Assembly (NCBI GenBank): GCA_026415715.1
Contig: JAOAGO010000005.1
Coordinates: 1-64,000, forward strand
Direction of reading: 5' to 3'
DNA from: Chitinophagaceae bacterium
Lineage (GTDB): Bacteria; Bacteroidota; Bacteroidia; Chitinophagales; Chitinophagaceae
DNA length: 64,000 nucleotides
Part shown: positions 9,915 to 19,808 of the stretch, piece by piece
Numbering within the stretch: position 1 is the first letter of the stretch
How the letters are laid out: each line of letters starts with the position of its first letter
The notes under the pieces: generated by a model
The model's database searches: none
What the model saw: only the letters and a program-made list of their open reading frames with translations
Told to the model about the DNA's origin: nothing
Made by a program: the position numbers and the translations under genes

Positions 9915-11891
9915 ATGACTGCACATCATTCTGAGATGAAATCGTTGTTTGGAAAAAAATCTTTTTTTCTGTTTCTTTTTTCTTTGCCTCTGTACGCTTT
10001 ACTTTATTCTCAGTCGAATCAGAATGAGCCGTTATGGGTAGTGGAGAGCAAAAAGAAAGGGGAAGGGTATTACGAATTACAATTTCTCTGCAGCGATGCA
10101 AAAGGCTGGGAAATTTATACTCCGGAACAATCGCCGGGCGGGGTGCCTGCCGTTAGCATCGCCTTTGAAGATTCTTTGGTTCACGCAGAAATGCCGATAC
10201 GAATTAACGGGCAGATAAAAAAAATTAAAAACACAGCGCTGGACACTTTACTCAATGTATTTGATGGCCCTGCTGATTTTACCATCTCTGTAAGAATTAA
10301 AGGAATCGTACCGGAGCGCCTGACGGGATCATTGTTTTACACCTACGGCAAAAACGATGAGTACATCCCTTCGGCGGAATATGCTTTTTCGGTTCCGCTT
10401 GAAGGCGGTGTTTCGGGGGGTTGGCAGCCCAGAGTTTCTTCTCTCGACATTTCCAGACCTTTAAAAAACTGTGGCGATGATGAGGCGGTAAATAAAGGGC
10501 TGTTAACCGTTTTTCTTTTGGGAATTCTCGGAGGTTTTATAGCCTTGCTGACACCTTGTGTGTTTCCGATGATTCCGGTTACGGTTACGTTTTTTACCAA
10601 AAAATCCACAGACAGGAAAAAAGGGATCAGGAATGCCGTGCTGTACGGCTTTTTTATATTTCTGATTTATACCCTAATAACGGTTCCGTTTCATTTTGTG
10701 GAAAGTACAAGAAGCGAAATATTTAATAATATTTCCACAAATGCGTGGGTCAATTTAGTGTTCTTTGTCATTTTTGTGGTGTTTGCCTTATCCTTTTTCG
10801 GCCTTTTTGAACTTACTCTTCCTTCATCGCTGGCCAACTTAGCCGGAGCCCGTTCGGGTATTGCCGATCTTGGAGGAATTTTTTTTATGGCGCTTACGCT
10901 GGTCATTGTTTCGTTTTCCTGCACTGGCCCGATTTTAGGCACACTGCTGGTCGGACAATTGCGTGAAGGCCCCTGGCCGCTCACATTCGGGGCGGCCGGT
11001 TTTGGTTTGGCGTTGAGTCTTCCTTTTGCTTTGTTTGCCATGTTTCCCCGCTGGATGCAGTCTTTACCCCGTTCCGGAAGCTGGATGCAAACGTTAAAGG
11101 TTGTGCTGGGTTTTGTGGAACTGGGCCTTGCGGTTAAATTTTTTGCCAATGCTGACAATGTCAAGCAGTGGGGCATCATGAAAAGAGAAATATTCATAGG
11201 GGCCTGGATCATCATCAGCCTGCTGACTACCTTATACTTGTTTGGTTTTTTTGAAAAGAAAAATGAAAAAGTAATCCGACGGCTGTCGTTTATGAGCGTC
11301 TTTTTTGGGATACTGTTCGGGGCTTTTACGATTTATCTTATTCCGGGTCTGTTCAATTCAAAGTCAGCGAAGCTGAAATGGCTGAGCGGATTTCCACCTC
11401 CTTTTTCTTACAGCATCTATCCGCATCACGTTTTGCATGCCAAAGGGGTAAATCCGATCATGAACGATTTGGATGCCGCCATGGAGAAAGCAAAAAAAGA
11501 GAACAAACCGGTTTTGATAGATTTTACGGGATGGGCCTGCGTGAATTGCCGCCGGATGGAAGAAAAGGTTTGGACGGATTATGAAGCAGACTCTCTGATG
11601 CGGACTCAGTTTGTAGTGGTATCTCTTTATGTTGATGAACGAAGACTGCTGCCGCCTCACGAGCGGATTACTTATACCAATTCTTCGGGAAAGGAAGAGC
11701 GGATTCTGACGGTGGGAGATAAATGGACAGCTTTTCAGAAAGAAAATTTCGGGGCGGTCTCACAGCCTCAATATGCCATCATTACACCTGATTTCAGGGC
11801 CTTAACCAAAACCAAATTTTACACTCCCGATGCCGGAGAGTTTACTCGTTGGCTGACGTGCGGACTGGAGGCGTATCGTGCAATGAAGTAA
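9915..11891 (+). CDS. Thiol:disulfide interchange protein DsbD-like (alpha domain, 8-TM CcdA-like core, C-terminal thioredoxin)
   Basis: LTPCVFPMIPVTVTFF and SFSCTGPILGTLLVG in the membrane core; DFTGWACVNCRRMEEKVW thioredoxin CxxC; start may be ATG 9936. Confidence 0.92.
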   Translation: MTAHHSEMKSLFGKKSFFLFLFSLPLYALLYSQSNQNEPLWVVESKKKGEGYYELQFLCSDAKGWEIYTPEQSPGGVPAVSIAFEDSLVHAEMPIRINGQIKKIKNTALDTLLNVFDGPADFTISVRIKGIVPERLTGSLFYTYGKNDEYIPSAEYAFSVPLEGGVSGGWQPRVSSLDISRPLKNCGDDEAVNKGLLTVFLLGILGGFIALLTPCVFPMIPVTVTFFTKKSTDRKKGIRNAVLYGFFIFLIYTLITVPFHFVESTRSEIFNNISTNAWVNLVFFVIFVVFALSFFGLFELTLPSSLANLAGARSGIADLGGIFFMALTLVIVSFSCTGPILGTLLVGQLREGPWPLTFGAAGFGLALSLPFALFAMFPRWMQSLPRSGSWMQTLKVVLGFVELGLAVKFFANADNVKQWGIMKREIFIGAWIIISLLTTLYLFGFFEKKNEKVIRRLSFMSVFFGILFGAFTIYLIPGLFNSKSAKLKWLSGFPPPFSYSIYPHHVLHAKGVNPIMNDLDAAMEKAKKENKPVLIDFTGWACVNCRRMEEKVWTDYEADSLMRTQFVVVSLYVDERRLLPPHERITYTNSSGKEERILTVGDKWTAFQKENFGAVSQPQYAIITPDFRALTKTKFYTPDAGEFTRWLTCGLEAYRAMK

Positions 11892-11942
11892 AGAGGAACT
11901 TTGTTTTATTCAGCAAGAATTGCCATTATTAAAAAATTAAAA

Positions 11943-11978
11943 CCCTTTGAGGAGCAACATCCCCCAAAGGGCTTTATT
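11943..11978 (+). terminator. Candidate intrinsic terminator after dsbD-like gene
   Basis: CCCTTTG (11943-11949) pairs with CAAAGGG (11965-11971), then CTTTATT. Confidence 0.55.
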
Positions 11979-11981
11979 GGC

Positions 11982-12090
11982 GTCATTCTGTATCAGCATT
12001 TCTGAATATAGCCTCCGGCAAATTGATGATTGAATCGCAAGATTCAGGTTTTGGCGGCATTTTGAAATTCAGTCAGAGATACAGAATGAC
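11982..12090. repeat. Nested inverted-repeat element (REP/MITE-like candidate)
   Basis: Three nested perfect arm pairs: GTCATTCTGTATC 11982-11994 / GATACAGAATGAC 12078-12090; CTGAAT 12002-12007 / ATTCAG 12067-12072; TGAATC 12031-12036 / GATTCA 12041-12046. Confidence 0.65.
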
Positions 12091-12107
12091 AGTTCATTCA
12101 GCAGATT

Positions 12108-12740
12108 TTATAAGGCAATTTGTTTTTGGGTCATCATTTTGCGCAGATTGATAAGTCCGTAACGCATACGTCCCAGCGCCGTGTTTATGCTGCATTGGGT
12201 CAGTTCGGCAATTTCCTTAAAACTCAAATCGGCATAATGCCGGAGCACAATCACTTCCCGTTGATCTTCAGGTAACCGATCCAGCATATCCAGAATTTTG
12301 GAATGACTTTGTCTGCGCATCATTTTGGTTTCCGCACTTTCTTCGGTAAAACGCAGTACATCAAAAATATCCCGGTCATCTGAAGTTTTTATAGCCGGTG
12401 TTCGTTTTATTTTCCGGAAATAATCCACACAAAGATTATGAGCGATACGCATGGCCCAGGGAAGAAATTTTCCTTCTTCGGTATAACGTCCGTTTCGTAT
12501 GGTATCAATAATGCGGATAAAAACTTCCTGAAATATGTCTTCAGCAAGATATTTATCTTTTATTAGAAAATAAATCGAAGTGTACAGTTTATCCTTATGG
12601 CGAAGTATGAGTACTTCAAGCGCCTCCGAATGTCCGTTTTGAAATAAACGGATCAGTTCATTGTCTGTTTTTGTTTTTAAGGTAGTCATAGTTTCAGCAA
12701 TTGTTTTAATGAATCTTATGCAAAACGCATGCAGATTCAA
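12108..12740 (-). CDS. RNA polymerase sigma-70 family (ECF-type) sigma factor
   Basis: Region 2 (YLAEDIFQEVFIRIIDTI, FLPWAMRIAHNLCVDYFRK) and region 4 (LPEDQREVIVLRHYADLSFKEIAELTQCSINTALGRM). Confidence 0.93.
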   Translation of the reverse strand: MNLHAFCIRFIKTIAETMTTLKTKTDNELIRLFQNGHSEALEVLILRHKDKLYTSIYFLIKDKYLAEDIFQEVFIRIIDTIRNGRYTEEGKFLPWAMRIAHNLCVDYFRKIKRTPAIKTSDDRDIFDVLRFTEESAETKMMRRQSHSKILDMLDRLPEDQREVIVLRHYADLSFKEIAELTQCSINTALGRMRYGLINLRKMMTQKQIAL

Positions 12741-12940
12741 TGGATATTGGTTAAAAAATTGAAAATAAAAAACGGAGTAGAAGTGAGGCGATAACTGATA
12801 GTTTTAGTTGAATAATTGGTTTTTCCTTGTAAAAATAGAACTTTCTCTCATCCTGAGAAATTTTTTTCGTTTAAAATTTAAAACCGATTTCTAAAAAAAA
12901 TGTTAATCATGAGTTGCTTAATCAAAGAACGGCAATGCGT

Positions 12941-12948
12941 TACATTTG
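12941..12948 (+). promoter_or_regulatory. Candidate -7 box (TACATTTG) overlapping the predicted uvrA TTG start
   Basis: TAnnTTTG match at 12941-12948; the ORF-track TTG start is 12946-12948. Confidence 0.45.
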
Positions 12949-12990
12949 CATTTCCTGAAAATTTTAAAAAAAAGGAAAAGGAAAAAACCG

Positions 12991-15810
12991 GTGAATAAAA
13001 ACGTCGTAAAATCCGCAGATTCCATATTCGTTAAAGGAGCAAAGGTTCACAATCTTAAAAATATTGACGTAGAGATACCGGCGAATCAACTCGTCGTCAT
13101 AACCGGTGTATCCGGTTCCGGAAAATCTTCATTAACGATGGATACGTTGTACGCCGAAGGACAACGACGTTATGCCGAAAGCCTGAGCGCTTATGCCCGC
13201 CAGTTTCTGAGCCGTATGAACAAACCGGATGTAGAATATATCAAAGGACTAAGGCCGGCGATTGCCATAGAACAAAAAGTCATATCCAGAACACCCCGCA
13301 GTACGGTAGGTTCAATGACGGAAATTAATGACTATCTGCGCTTGCTTTTTGCCAAAATCGGTAAAACCTTTTCGCCTGTGTCGGGAAGAGAAGTGAAACG
13401 GGATGATACGGAAGACGTATTGGCCTGCCTGAAACGCTTTACTGCCGGAAGTAAAACTTATATTTTGGCTCCTTTCAAGAATCATGCTTCACGCAGTGTA
13501 AAAGAAGAACTGAATATTCTTTTGCAAAAGGGATTCAGCCGAGTGCTTTGTTTTTCTAAAAAAAAGAAAGATAAACCGGAAGCCTTGCTCATAGAAGAAC
13601 TACTCGATGTGGCAGCTGATAATTTACAGGAAAAAAATGTGGCTTATGTTTTAATTGATCGTTTGATAGTAAAGGAATTTAAGGAAGAAGAAATACATCG
13701 CATAACCGATTCGGTGAATACTGCCTTTTACGAAGGTGATGGCGAAATGGCATTGGCTGTGCAAACAACGGATGAGACCGGCTGGGAATTTTATCATTTC
13801 AATCATCGCTTCGAAAGAGACGGGATTCGATTTGAACCTCCCACGCCTGAACTTTTTTCATTTAATCATCCTGTTGGCGCATGTCCTACCTGCGAAGGAT
13901 TTTCCATGGTATTGGGTATTGACCCGGACCTTGTGATTCCGAATAAACAACTCAGCGTATATGAAGGTGCCGTTGCTCCCTGGCGGGGCGAGGTGATGGA
14001 CTGGTGGAGGAAACAATTTATTAAAGGGGCATCGCGCCTGAATTTTCCCATTCATAAGCCCGTAGCCGATTTGTCAGAAAAGCAGTACAACATTTTATGG
14101 GAAGGCGCAGATGGAGTTTATGGTATCCGTGATTTTTTTAATGATGTGGAGTCGCAGCTTTATAAAGTACAGTACCGGGTTCTGCTGAGCCGTTATCGCG
14201 GCAAAACCGTCTGTCCCGATTGTAACGGTTATCGGCTGCGGAAAGAGGCCTTATACGTAAAAATAGAGGGAAAGCATATCGGCGAGCTGTGTAAAATGCA
14301 GATTAAGGATTTGAAAAACTGGTTTGACAAACTTCCGGAAAAACTGAGTGAACACGAAAAACAAATCAGTCTGAGAATCTGCACGGAAATCCAAAACCGC
14401 CTGCAAACCTTGCTTCAGGTGGGGCTGGGTTATCTCACACCGGATCGTTTGGCTAACACGTTAAGCGGCGGCGAAAGTCAGCGTATACAGCTTACCCGTA
14501 GTTTGGGAAGTCATTTAACCGATTCCTTGTATATTCTGGATGAGCCTTCTATCGGTCTTCATCCGCGTGATACAGCCCGGTTGATAAAGGTGCTTAAAGC
14601 GCTTCGGGATTTGAATAACACCGTGGTAGTGGTAGAACACGATGAAATGATGATGCGTGAGGCGGATTACATTATAGATCTCGGACCGCTGGCCTCTTAT
14701 CAGGGAGGAGAAGTGGTTGCAGCCGGAACTTACCATGATATTCTGACACATCCGAAAAGCATTACAGGAAAATACCTTCGCAAAGAATACACCATTGAAC
14801 CACCGGCCAAAGTTAGAAGCTGGAAGAAGTCCATTATAGTCGAGGGCGCTCGTCAGCATAATCTGAAAAATATTACGGTTACATTCCCCCTTCAGGTATT
14901 CTGTGTAATATGCGGGGTAAGCGGTAGCGGAAAAACTACATTGGTAAAACAAATTCTTTATCCTGCTTTGAAAAGACTGAAGGGAGAGGCGGCTGACAAA
15001 CCGGGATTACATAAAAAAATTTCCGGCGATTGGGAATGGATTGACACCATTGAACTGGTTGACCAGAATCCTATCGGAAAATCAAGCCGAAGCAATCCGG
15101 TAACCTATATTAAAGCCTACGACAGCATCCGGGATTTATTTGCGCAGCAACCTTTGAGCAAAATTCGCGGATTTCAGTCCAGACATTTTTCGTTTAATAT
15201 AGATGGCGGACGATGCGATACCTGTAAAGGTGAGGGAGAGCAGATTATTGAAATGCAATTTCTGGCCGATGTGCACCTGACCTGCGAAGCCTGCAACGGA
15301 AAACGGTTTAAAGAAGAAGTTCTGGAAGTACATTATAAGGGAAAAAATATAGCCGAGGTTCTGGATATGAGTGTGGATGAAGCGTTGCAATTTTTTAAAG
15401 ACGAAAAACAAATTATTCGGTCATTACAACCGCTCAGCGATGTGGGATTAGGATATATTAAACTTGGGCAACCGGCCACAACACTTTCCGGGGGTGAAGC
15501 GCAGCGGGTTAAACTGGCTTCTTTTCTGGGAAAAGGAAAATCCGACCGCACATCTTTATTTATTTTTGATGAACCCACTACGGGACTGCATTTTCATGAT
15601 ATAAAAAAACTACTGGCATCTTTTCAGGCATTGATTGAAGCCGGCCATTCCATCATTGTCATAGAACATCATCCCGAAATTATACGAAGCGCCGATTGGG
15701 TAATTGAACTGGGGCCTGAAGCCGGTGACGAAGGAGGGTATGTGGTTTTTGAAGGTGTTCCCGCCCAATTAAAACAATGCAAAAAAAGCCCGACGGCACC
15801 CTTCATATAA
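12991..15810 (+). CDS. uvrA: Excinuclease ABC subunit UvrA (UvrA2-like paralog)
   Basis: GVSGSGKSSLTMDTLYAEGQRRYAES, two ABC signature motifs (TLSGGESQRIQL, TLSGGEAQRVKL), zinc-finger motifs CPTCEG, CPDCNG, CDTCKG/CEACNG. The ORF extends to TTG 12946; GTG 12991 is preferred because of the overlapping promoter box. Confidence 0.93.
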   Translation: MNKNVVKSADSIFVKGAKVHNLKNIDVEIPANQLVVITGVSGSGKSSLTMDTLYAEGQRRYAESLSAYARQFLSRMNKPDVEYIKGLRPAIAIEQKVISRTPRSTVGSMTEINDYLRLLFAKIGKTFSPVSGREVKRDDTEDVLACLKRFTAGSKTYILAPFKNHASRSVKEELNILLQKGFSRVLCFSKKKKDKPEALLIEELLDVAADNLQEKNVAYVLIDRLIVKEFKEEEIHRITDSVNTAFYEGDGEMALAVQTTDETGWEFYHFNHRFERDGIRFEPPTPELFSFNHPVGACPTCEGFSMVLGIDPDLVIPNKQLSVYEGAVAPWRGEVMDWWRKQFIKGASRLNFPIHKPVADLSEKQYNILWEGADGVYGIRDFFNDVESQLYKVQYRVLLSRYRGKTVCPDCNGYRLRKEALYVKIEGKHIGELCKMQIKDLKNWFDKLPEKLSEHEKQISLRICTEIQNRLQTLLQVGLGYLTPDRLANTLSGGESQRIQLTRSLGSHLTDSLYILDEPSIGLHPRDTARLIKVLKALRDLNNTVVVVEHDEMMMREADYIIDLGPLASYQGGEVVAAGTYHDILTHPKSITGKYLRKEYTIEPPAKVRSWKKSIIVEGARQHNLKNITVTFPLQVFCVICGVSGSGKTTLVKQILYPALKRLKGEAADKPGLHKKISGDWEWIDTIELVDQNPIGKSSRSNPVTYIKAYDSIRDLFAQQPLSKIRGFQSRHFSFNIDGGRCDTCKGEGEQIIEMQFLADVHLTCEACNGKRFKEEVLEVHYKGKNIAEVLDMSVDEALQFFKDEKQIIRSLQPLSDVGLGYIKLGQPATTLSGGEAQRVKLASFLGKGKSDRTSLFIFDEPTTGLHFHDIKKLLASFQALIEAGHSIIVIEHHPEIIRSADWVIELGPEAGDEGGYVVFEGVPAQLKQCKKSPTAPFI

Positions 15811-15830
15811 ATTTAATATCTCAACTTTTT

Positions 15831-16247
15831 TTATCGAAGTTTTTCCAGCGATTTCACCAAACGTTCATCTTTTCGGATATCGCGGAATGCCAGAACATAA
15901 CCTGCCAGGGCAAGAAATGGCAGTACGCTGAATAATGCCGGAGTACCCTGTATCAAAAGATTCATTTGCCGTATGAAAAGAAAGCCGATGACTGCGGAAA
16001 TCAAAATGCCTACAAGACAGAGTCGCATTTGCAGAGGCCTGTTTTTATATAGGAAAATGATGAAAATACTGAGTAATAGCGACAGGCCGTTGGTGATCAG
16101 CAAAATAAAATCGCTGTCGGCCTTAATCTGTTTAAAAGTTTCTCTTGCCTGAACCACCGCTTTACCGGAGGCAAAAGGAAAGAAAAAACTCAGAAATACG
16201 GAAACGGCGGTAAGCAGCAGCCATAAGGTTTGTCTTCGTTGTATCAT
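15831..16247 (-). CDS. DUF4293-like four-helix membrane protein
   Basis: MIQRRQTLWLLLTAVSVFLSFFFPF start and four hydrophobic segments, characteristic of this Bacteroidota family. Confidence 0.75.
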   Translation of the reverse strand: MIQRRQTLWLLLTAVSVFLSFFFPFASGKAVVQARETFKQIKADSDFILLITNGLSLLLSIFIIFLYKNRPLQMRLCLVGILISAVIGFLFIRQMNLLIQGTPALFSVLPFLALAGYVLAFRDIRKDERLVKSLEKLR

Positions 16248-16258
16248 TTTTGTCTGGA

Positions 16259-17542
16259 TTATTCATATGTTAATTCAGGATAAAGAGGAAAGCGGCTCAT
16301 AAGGTTCTGTACTTCTGTTTTTACAGACTCAACGGCCTGCGGATTATCAATATTATTGATTACGGTGTCTATCAGTTCTGCAATGGTTTCCATGTCTTCT
16401 TCTCTCATGCCCCGTGTCGTCACGGCGGGAACGCCCAGGCGCATACCCGAAGTGATAAAAGGTGATTTGTCATCAAAAGGAACGGCGTTTCGGTTCACGG
16501 TGATACCGGCTTTATCTAAAGTTTCCTGTGCTTTTTTACCCGTTAATCCTTTATTCCGAAGGTCTATCAGCATCAGATGATTGTCTGTGCCTCCGCTGAT
16601 TATCTGATATCCTCTTTTGGTAAGCGCACGGGCCATGGCCTGGGCGTTGGCTACAATCTGTTTGGCATACAGCATAAATTCATCAGAAAGAATTTCGCCA
16701 AAGGCAACGGCTTTTGCAGCAATTATATGCTCCAGGGGCCCGCCCTGTGTACCCGGAAAAACGGCCAGATCCAGCAGCTGGCTCATGGTGCGGATATTGC
16801 CTTTCGGGTCTTTGATTCCCCACTTATTTTCAAAATCATGCCTGAGCATGATGATGCCACCCCGTGGCCCGCGCAGGGTTTTATGCGTTGTGGAAGTTAC
16901 TATATGGCAATATTCAAAAGGGTCGTTTAAAAGGCCTTTGGCAATTAACCCTGCCGGATGCGCTATATCCGCAAGAACAATTGCTCCCACAGCATCAGCT
17001 ATTTCACGTATTCTTTTATAATCCCAGTCACGGCTGTAGGCTGAGGCGCCGCAAATGATCATTTTCGGTTTTTCGGTAAAAGCTTTTTCCTCAAGCTCTT
17101 TATAATTAATAATCCCATCCTGCGTTACACCGTAATGAATAGCCTGATAGATTTTTCCGCTGAAGTTGGCCGGACTGCCGTGAGTGAGGTGACCGCCCAT
17201 ACTTAAATCCAAACCCAGAAATTTATCGCCCGGTTTCATAACCGCCAGAAATACGGCCGCATTAGCCGAAGCGCCGCTGTGGGGTTGAACATTTGCCCAT
17301 GAACAGTTAAACACTTTTTTTAATCGTTCTATAGCCAGATTTTCCAGTTCATCAATCACTTCGCATCCGCCGTAATATCTTTTGGACGGATACCCTTCGG
17401 CATATTTGTTTGTCGGGACTGTGCCCATAGCCTGTAAAACCTGAAGAGAGGCGAAATTTTCAGAAGCGATTAATTCAATACCATTGCGCTGACGTTCCAG
17501 CTCCTTTTGGAGAAGAGAAAAAACAAGAGTATCTTTTTGCAT
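16259..17542 (-). CDS. glyA: Serine hydroxymethyltransferase
   Basis: [55 protein letters not shown]-lysine motif, [17 protein letters not shown]. Confidence 0.98.
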   Translation of the reverse strand: MQKDTLVFSLLQKELERQRNGIELIASENFASLQVLQAMGTVPTNKYAEGYPSKRYYGGCEVIDELENLAIERLKKVFNCSWANVQPHSGASANAAVFLAVMKPGDKFLGLDLSMGGHLTHGSPANFSGKIYQAIHYGVTQDGIINYKELEEKAFTEKPKMIICGASAYSRDWDYKRIREIADAVGAIVLADIAHPAGLIAKGLLNDPFEYCHIVTSTTHKTLRGPRGGIIMLRHDFENKWGIKDPKGNIRTMSQLLDLAVFPGTQGGPLEHIIAAKAVAFGEILSDEFMLYAKQIVANAQAMARALTKRGYQIISGGTDNHLMLIDLRNKGLTGKKAQETLDKAGITVNRNAVPFDDKSPFITSGMRLGVPAVTTRGMREEDMETIAELIDTVINNIDNPQAVESVKTEVQNLMSRFPLYPELTYE

Positions 17543-17546
17543 AATG

Positions 17547-17554
17547 CAAAGTTA
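17547..17554 (-). promoter_or_regulatory. Candidate -7 box (TAACTTTG) immediately upstream of glyA
   Basis: Minus strand reads TAACTTTG-CATT-ATG, only 4 nt between box and start codon. Confidence 0.45.
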
Positions 17555-17655
17555 AGTTACAGTACGGTAAGCGAGCAGTAAACAGAAATTTTTATTTAAA
17601 ACAAAAATCTTACTTTCGCTGGCTTTTCTGTCAGTTTAAAGCGATTTGTAACAGA

Positions 17656-18645
17656 ATGATTGCCGTTATTCCAGCAGCCGGTTCAGGCACCAAACTGCGT
17701 CCCCACAGTTATACACAACCTAAGGCGCTGATTCCTTTGGCCGGTAAAACCGTGCTCAGTATCATTGTTGACCAGCTCAAAGCTGCAGGAATTTCGGAAT
17801 TTGTGTTTATTGTAGGTTATCTGGGCGAAAAAATTCAGGATTACGTTCGTGAACATTATCCTGAGCTGAAATCTCATTTTGTTCATCAGGCTGATCGGCA
17901 GGGGGTTGGTCATGCTGTTAAACTCACAAAAGATATCGTTAACCGGCAACCGGTTTTTGTGGTATTGGGCGACACGATCTGCGAATACAATGTGAAGGAA
18001 GTAGCAGAAAGTCCCTGTTCCATGATCGGCGTAAAAAAAGTTGATGACCCCCGCGATTTTGGCGTTGCCGAAATAGATGAAAACGGAATCATAACCCACG
18101 TTGTGGAAAAACCTCAGATACCGAAATCGAATATGGCGCTCGTGGGGATATACAAAATACAGGAAACAGACTTATTATTTCAATGCCTGGAAAATAATAT
18201 TCGCAAAGGGCTGAGAAGTCACGGAGAGTATAGTCTTACCGATGCGCTGCAATGTATGGTAAACTTGGGTGTTACGTTCAAATCATTTAAAGTGGAAAAC
18301 TGGTTTGATTGCGGCAGGAAGGAAACGCTGCTGGAATCCAATGCAACGTTGCTGAAAAAATTTGCGCCCGTAACTCAACCCGCCGATTATGAAAATACGG
18401 TCATCATCCCGCCGGTGAGTATCGGTAAAGGATGCCGGATTAAAAATTCCATCATCGGCCCGCATGTTACCATCGGCGAACAAACCGTGCTTGAATATTC
18501 GATTGTGAAAGATTCCATTATCGGCTCTTACTCTCATCTTTATGATATTGTACTTAACGAATCCATCATCGGAAACGATACCAGTTTGCGCGGTGAAAGC
18601 CGAACATTAAACATCGGCGATAACACCAGCATTGATCTCGGATAG
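17656..18645 (+). CDS. Sugar-phosphate nucleotidyltransferase with left-handed beta-helix-like C-terminus
   Basis: AVIPAAGSGTKLRPHSYTQPKALIPLAGK, VLGDTI, FDCGRKETLLESN, hexapeptide-like C-terminal repeats. Confidence 0.88.
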   Translation: MIAVIPAAGSGTKLRPHSYTQPKALIPLAGKTVLSIIVDQLKAAGISEFVFIVGYLGEKIQDYVREHYPELKSHFVHQADRQGVGHAVKLTKDIVNRQPVFVVLGDTICEYNVKEVAESPCSMIGVKKVDDPRDFGVAEIDENGIITHVVEKPQIPKSNMALVGIYKIQETDLLFQCLENNIRKGLRSHGEYSLTDALQCMVNLGVTFKSFKVENWFDCGRKETLLESNATLLKKFAPVTQPADYENTVIIPPVSIGKGCRIKNSIIGPHVTIGEQTVLEYSIVKDSIIGSYSHLYDIVLNESIIGNDTSLRGESRTLNIGDNTSIDLG

Positions 18646-18674
18646 TAAATTATCCTGATTGAAAAAAATAAAAA

Positions 18675-19652
18675 ATGACAACCGGCGAAAATGCAAAACC
18701 TTTCAGTAACAGAATTACTCGATTATTCGGAATCAGGTATCCCATTATACAGGCCGGAATGATCTGGGCCAGCGGCTGGCGTCTGGCCAGTGCGGTAAGT
18801 AATGCAGGAGGGCTGGGACTGATTGGAAGCGGCTCCATGTATCCAGACATTTTAAGAGAACATATCAGAAAATGCAAAGCGGCCACCTCAAAACCTTTTG
18901 GTGTAAATGTGCCACTATTGTATCCCGACATTGATAAACACATGCAGATTATTCTGGAGGAAGGAGTAAAAATTGTATTTACCTCGGCAGGAAATCCGAA
19001 AATCTGGACATCCCTTCTTAAAGAAAAAGGAATAACGGTAGTGCATGTGGTAAGTTCCACAAAGTTTGCCAGAAAAGCGGAAGAAGCCGGTTGCGATGCG
19101 GTGGTAGCCGAAGGATTTGAAGCCGGCGGGCATAACGGACGGGAAGAAACCACCACCCTGGTTTTGGTGCCCGCCGTGGTACAGGCTGTGAATATTCCCG
19201 TAATTGCTGCCGGCGGAATTGTAAACGGAAGACAAATGCTGGCCGCCATGGTGCTGGGAGCCGAAGGAGTACAAATGGGAACCCGGTTTGTAGCCAGTGA
19301 AGAAGCATCCTCGCATCCCCATTTTAAAAAAGCCGTCGTAAACCTGGAAGAAGGCGGAACGATACTGACGTTAAAACGACTAACTCCCGTTCGGTTAATT
19401 AAAAATAAGTTTTATCAGCAGGTAGAAGAGGCTGAACAACGAGGCGCTACCCCGGAAGAATTGACAGCTTTGCTGGGCCGTTCCAGAGCCAAAAAAGGAA
19501 TGTTTGAAGGAGATCTTGATGAAGGCGAACTGGAAATCGGACAGGCAGCTTCTTTAGTGCGTGACATTTTACCCGCCGGTGAAATTGTAAAAAATATCTG
19601 GAATGAGTTTACCGATGCTTTACGGCATCCGCTTCGCGAAAACGAAGTGTAA
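18675..19652 (+). CDS. Nitronate monooxygenase / FabK-like FMN-dependent enzyme
   Basis: RYPIIQAGMIWASGWRLASAVSNAGGLGLIGSG, AEGFEAGGHNG, VIAAGGIVNGRQMLAAMVLGAEGVQMGTRFVAS. Confidence 0.9.
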   Translation: MTTGENAKPFSNRITRLFGIRYPIIQAGMIWASGWRLASAVSNAGGLGLIGSGSMYPDILREHIRKCKAATSKPFGVNVPLLYPDIDKHMQIILEEGVKIVFTSAGNPKIWTSLLKEKGITVVHVVSSTKFARKAEEAGCDAVVAEGFEAGGHNGREETTTLVLVPAVVQAVNIPVIAAGGIVNGRQMLAAMVLGAEGVQMGTRFVASEEASSHPHFKKAVVNLEEGGTILTLKRLTPVRLIKNKFYQQVEEAEQRGATPEELTALLGRSRAKKGMFEGDLDEGELEIGQAASLVRDILPAGEIVKNIWNEFTDALRHPLRENEV

Positions 19653-19808
19653 CGTAATTAAACCTGCGGGCAATTTTTTGAATACGGAAAATTGCGTTAT
19701 TCATCCACTCATTTCTATATAAAACGAACAGAACGATTTGTTCATCAACTTTCTGAGATTTTTAAATCACACTATTTTATTTTTTAAATTCTTTTGATTC
19801 AACTCCGG

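Noticed and set aside
10691-11215. 174-aa minus-strand ORF inside dsbD-like gene
   Set aside because: Antisense to the conserved membrane core of DsbD; Lys/Pro/Ser-rich artefact.
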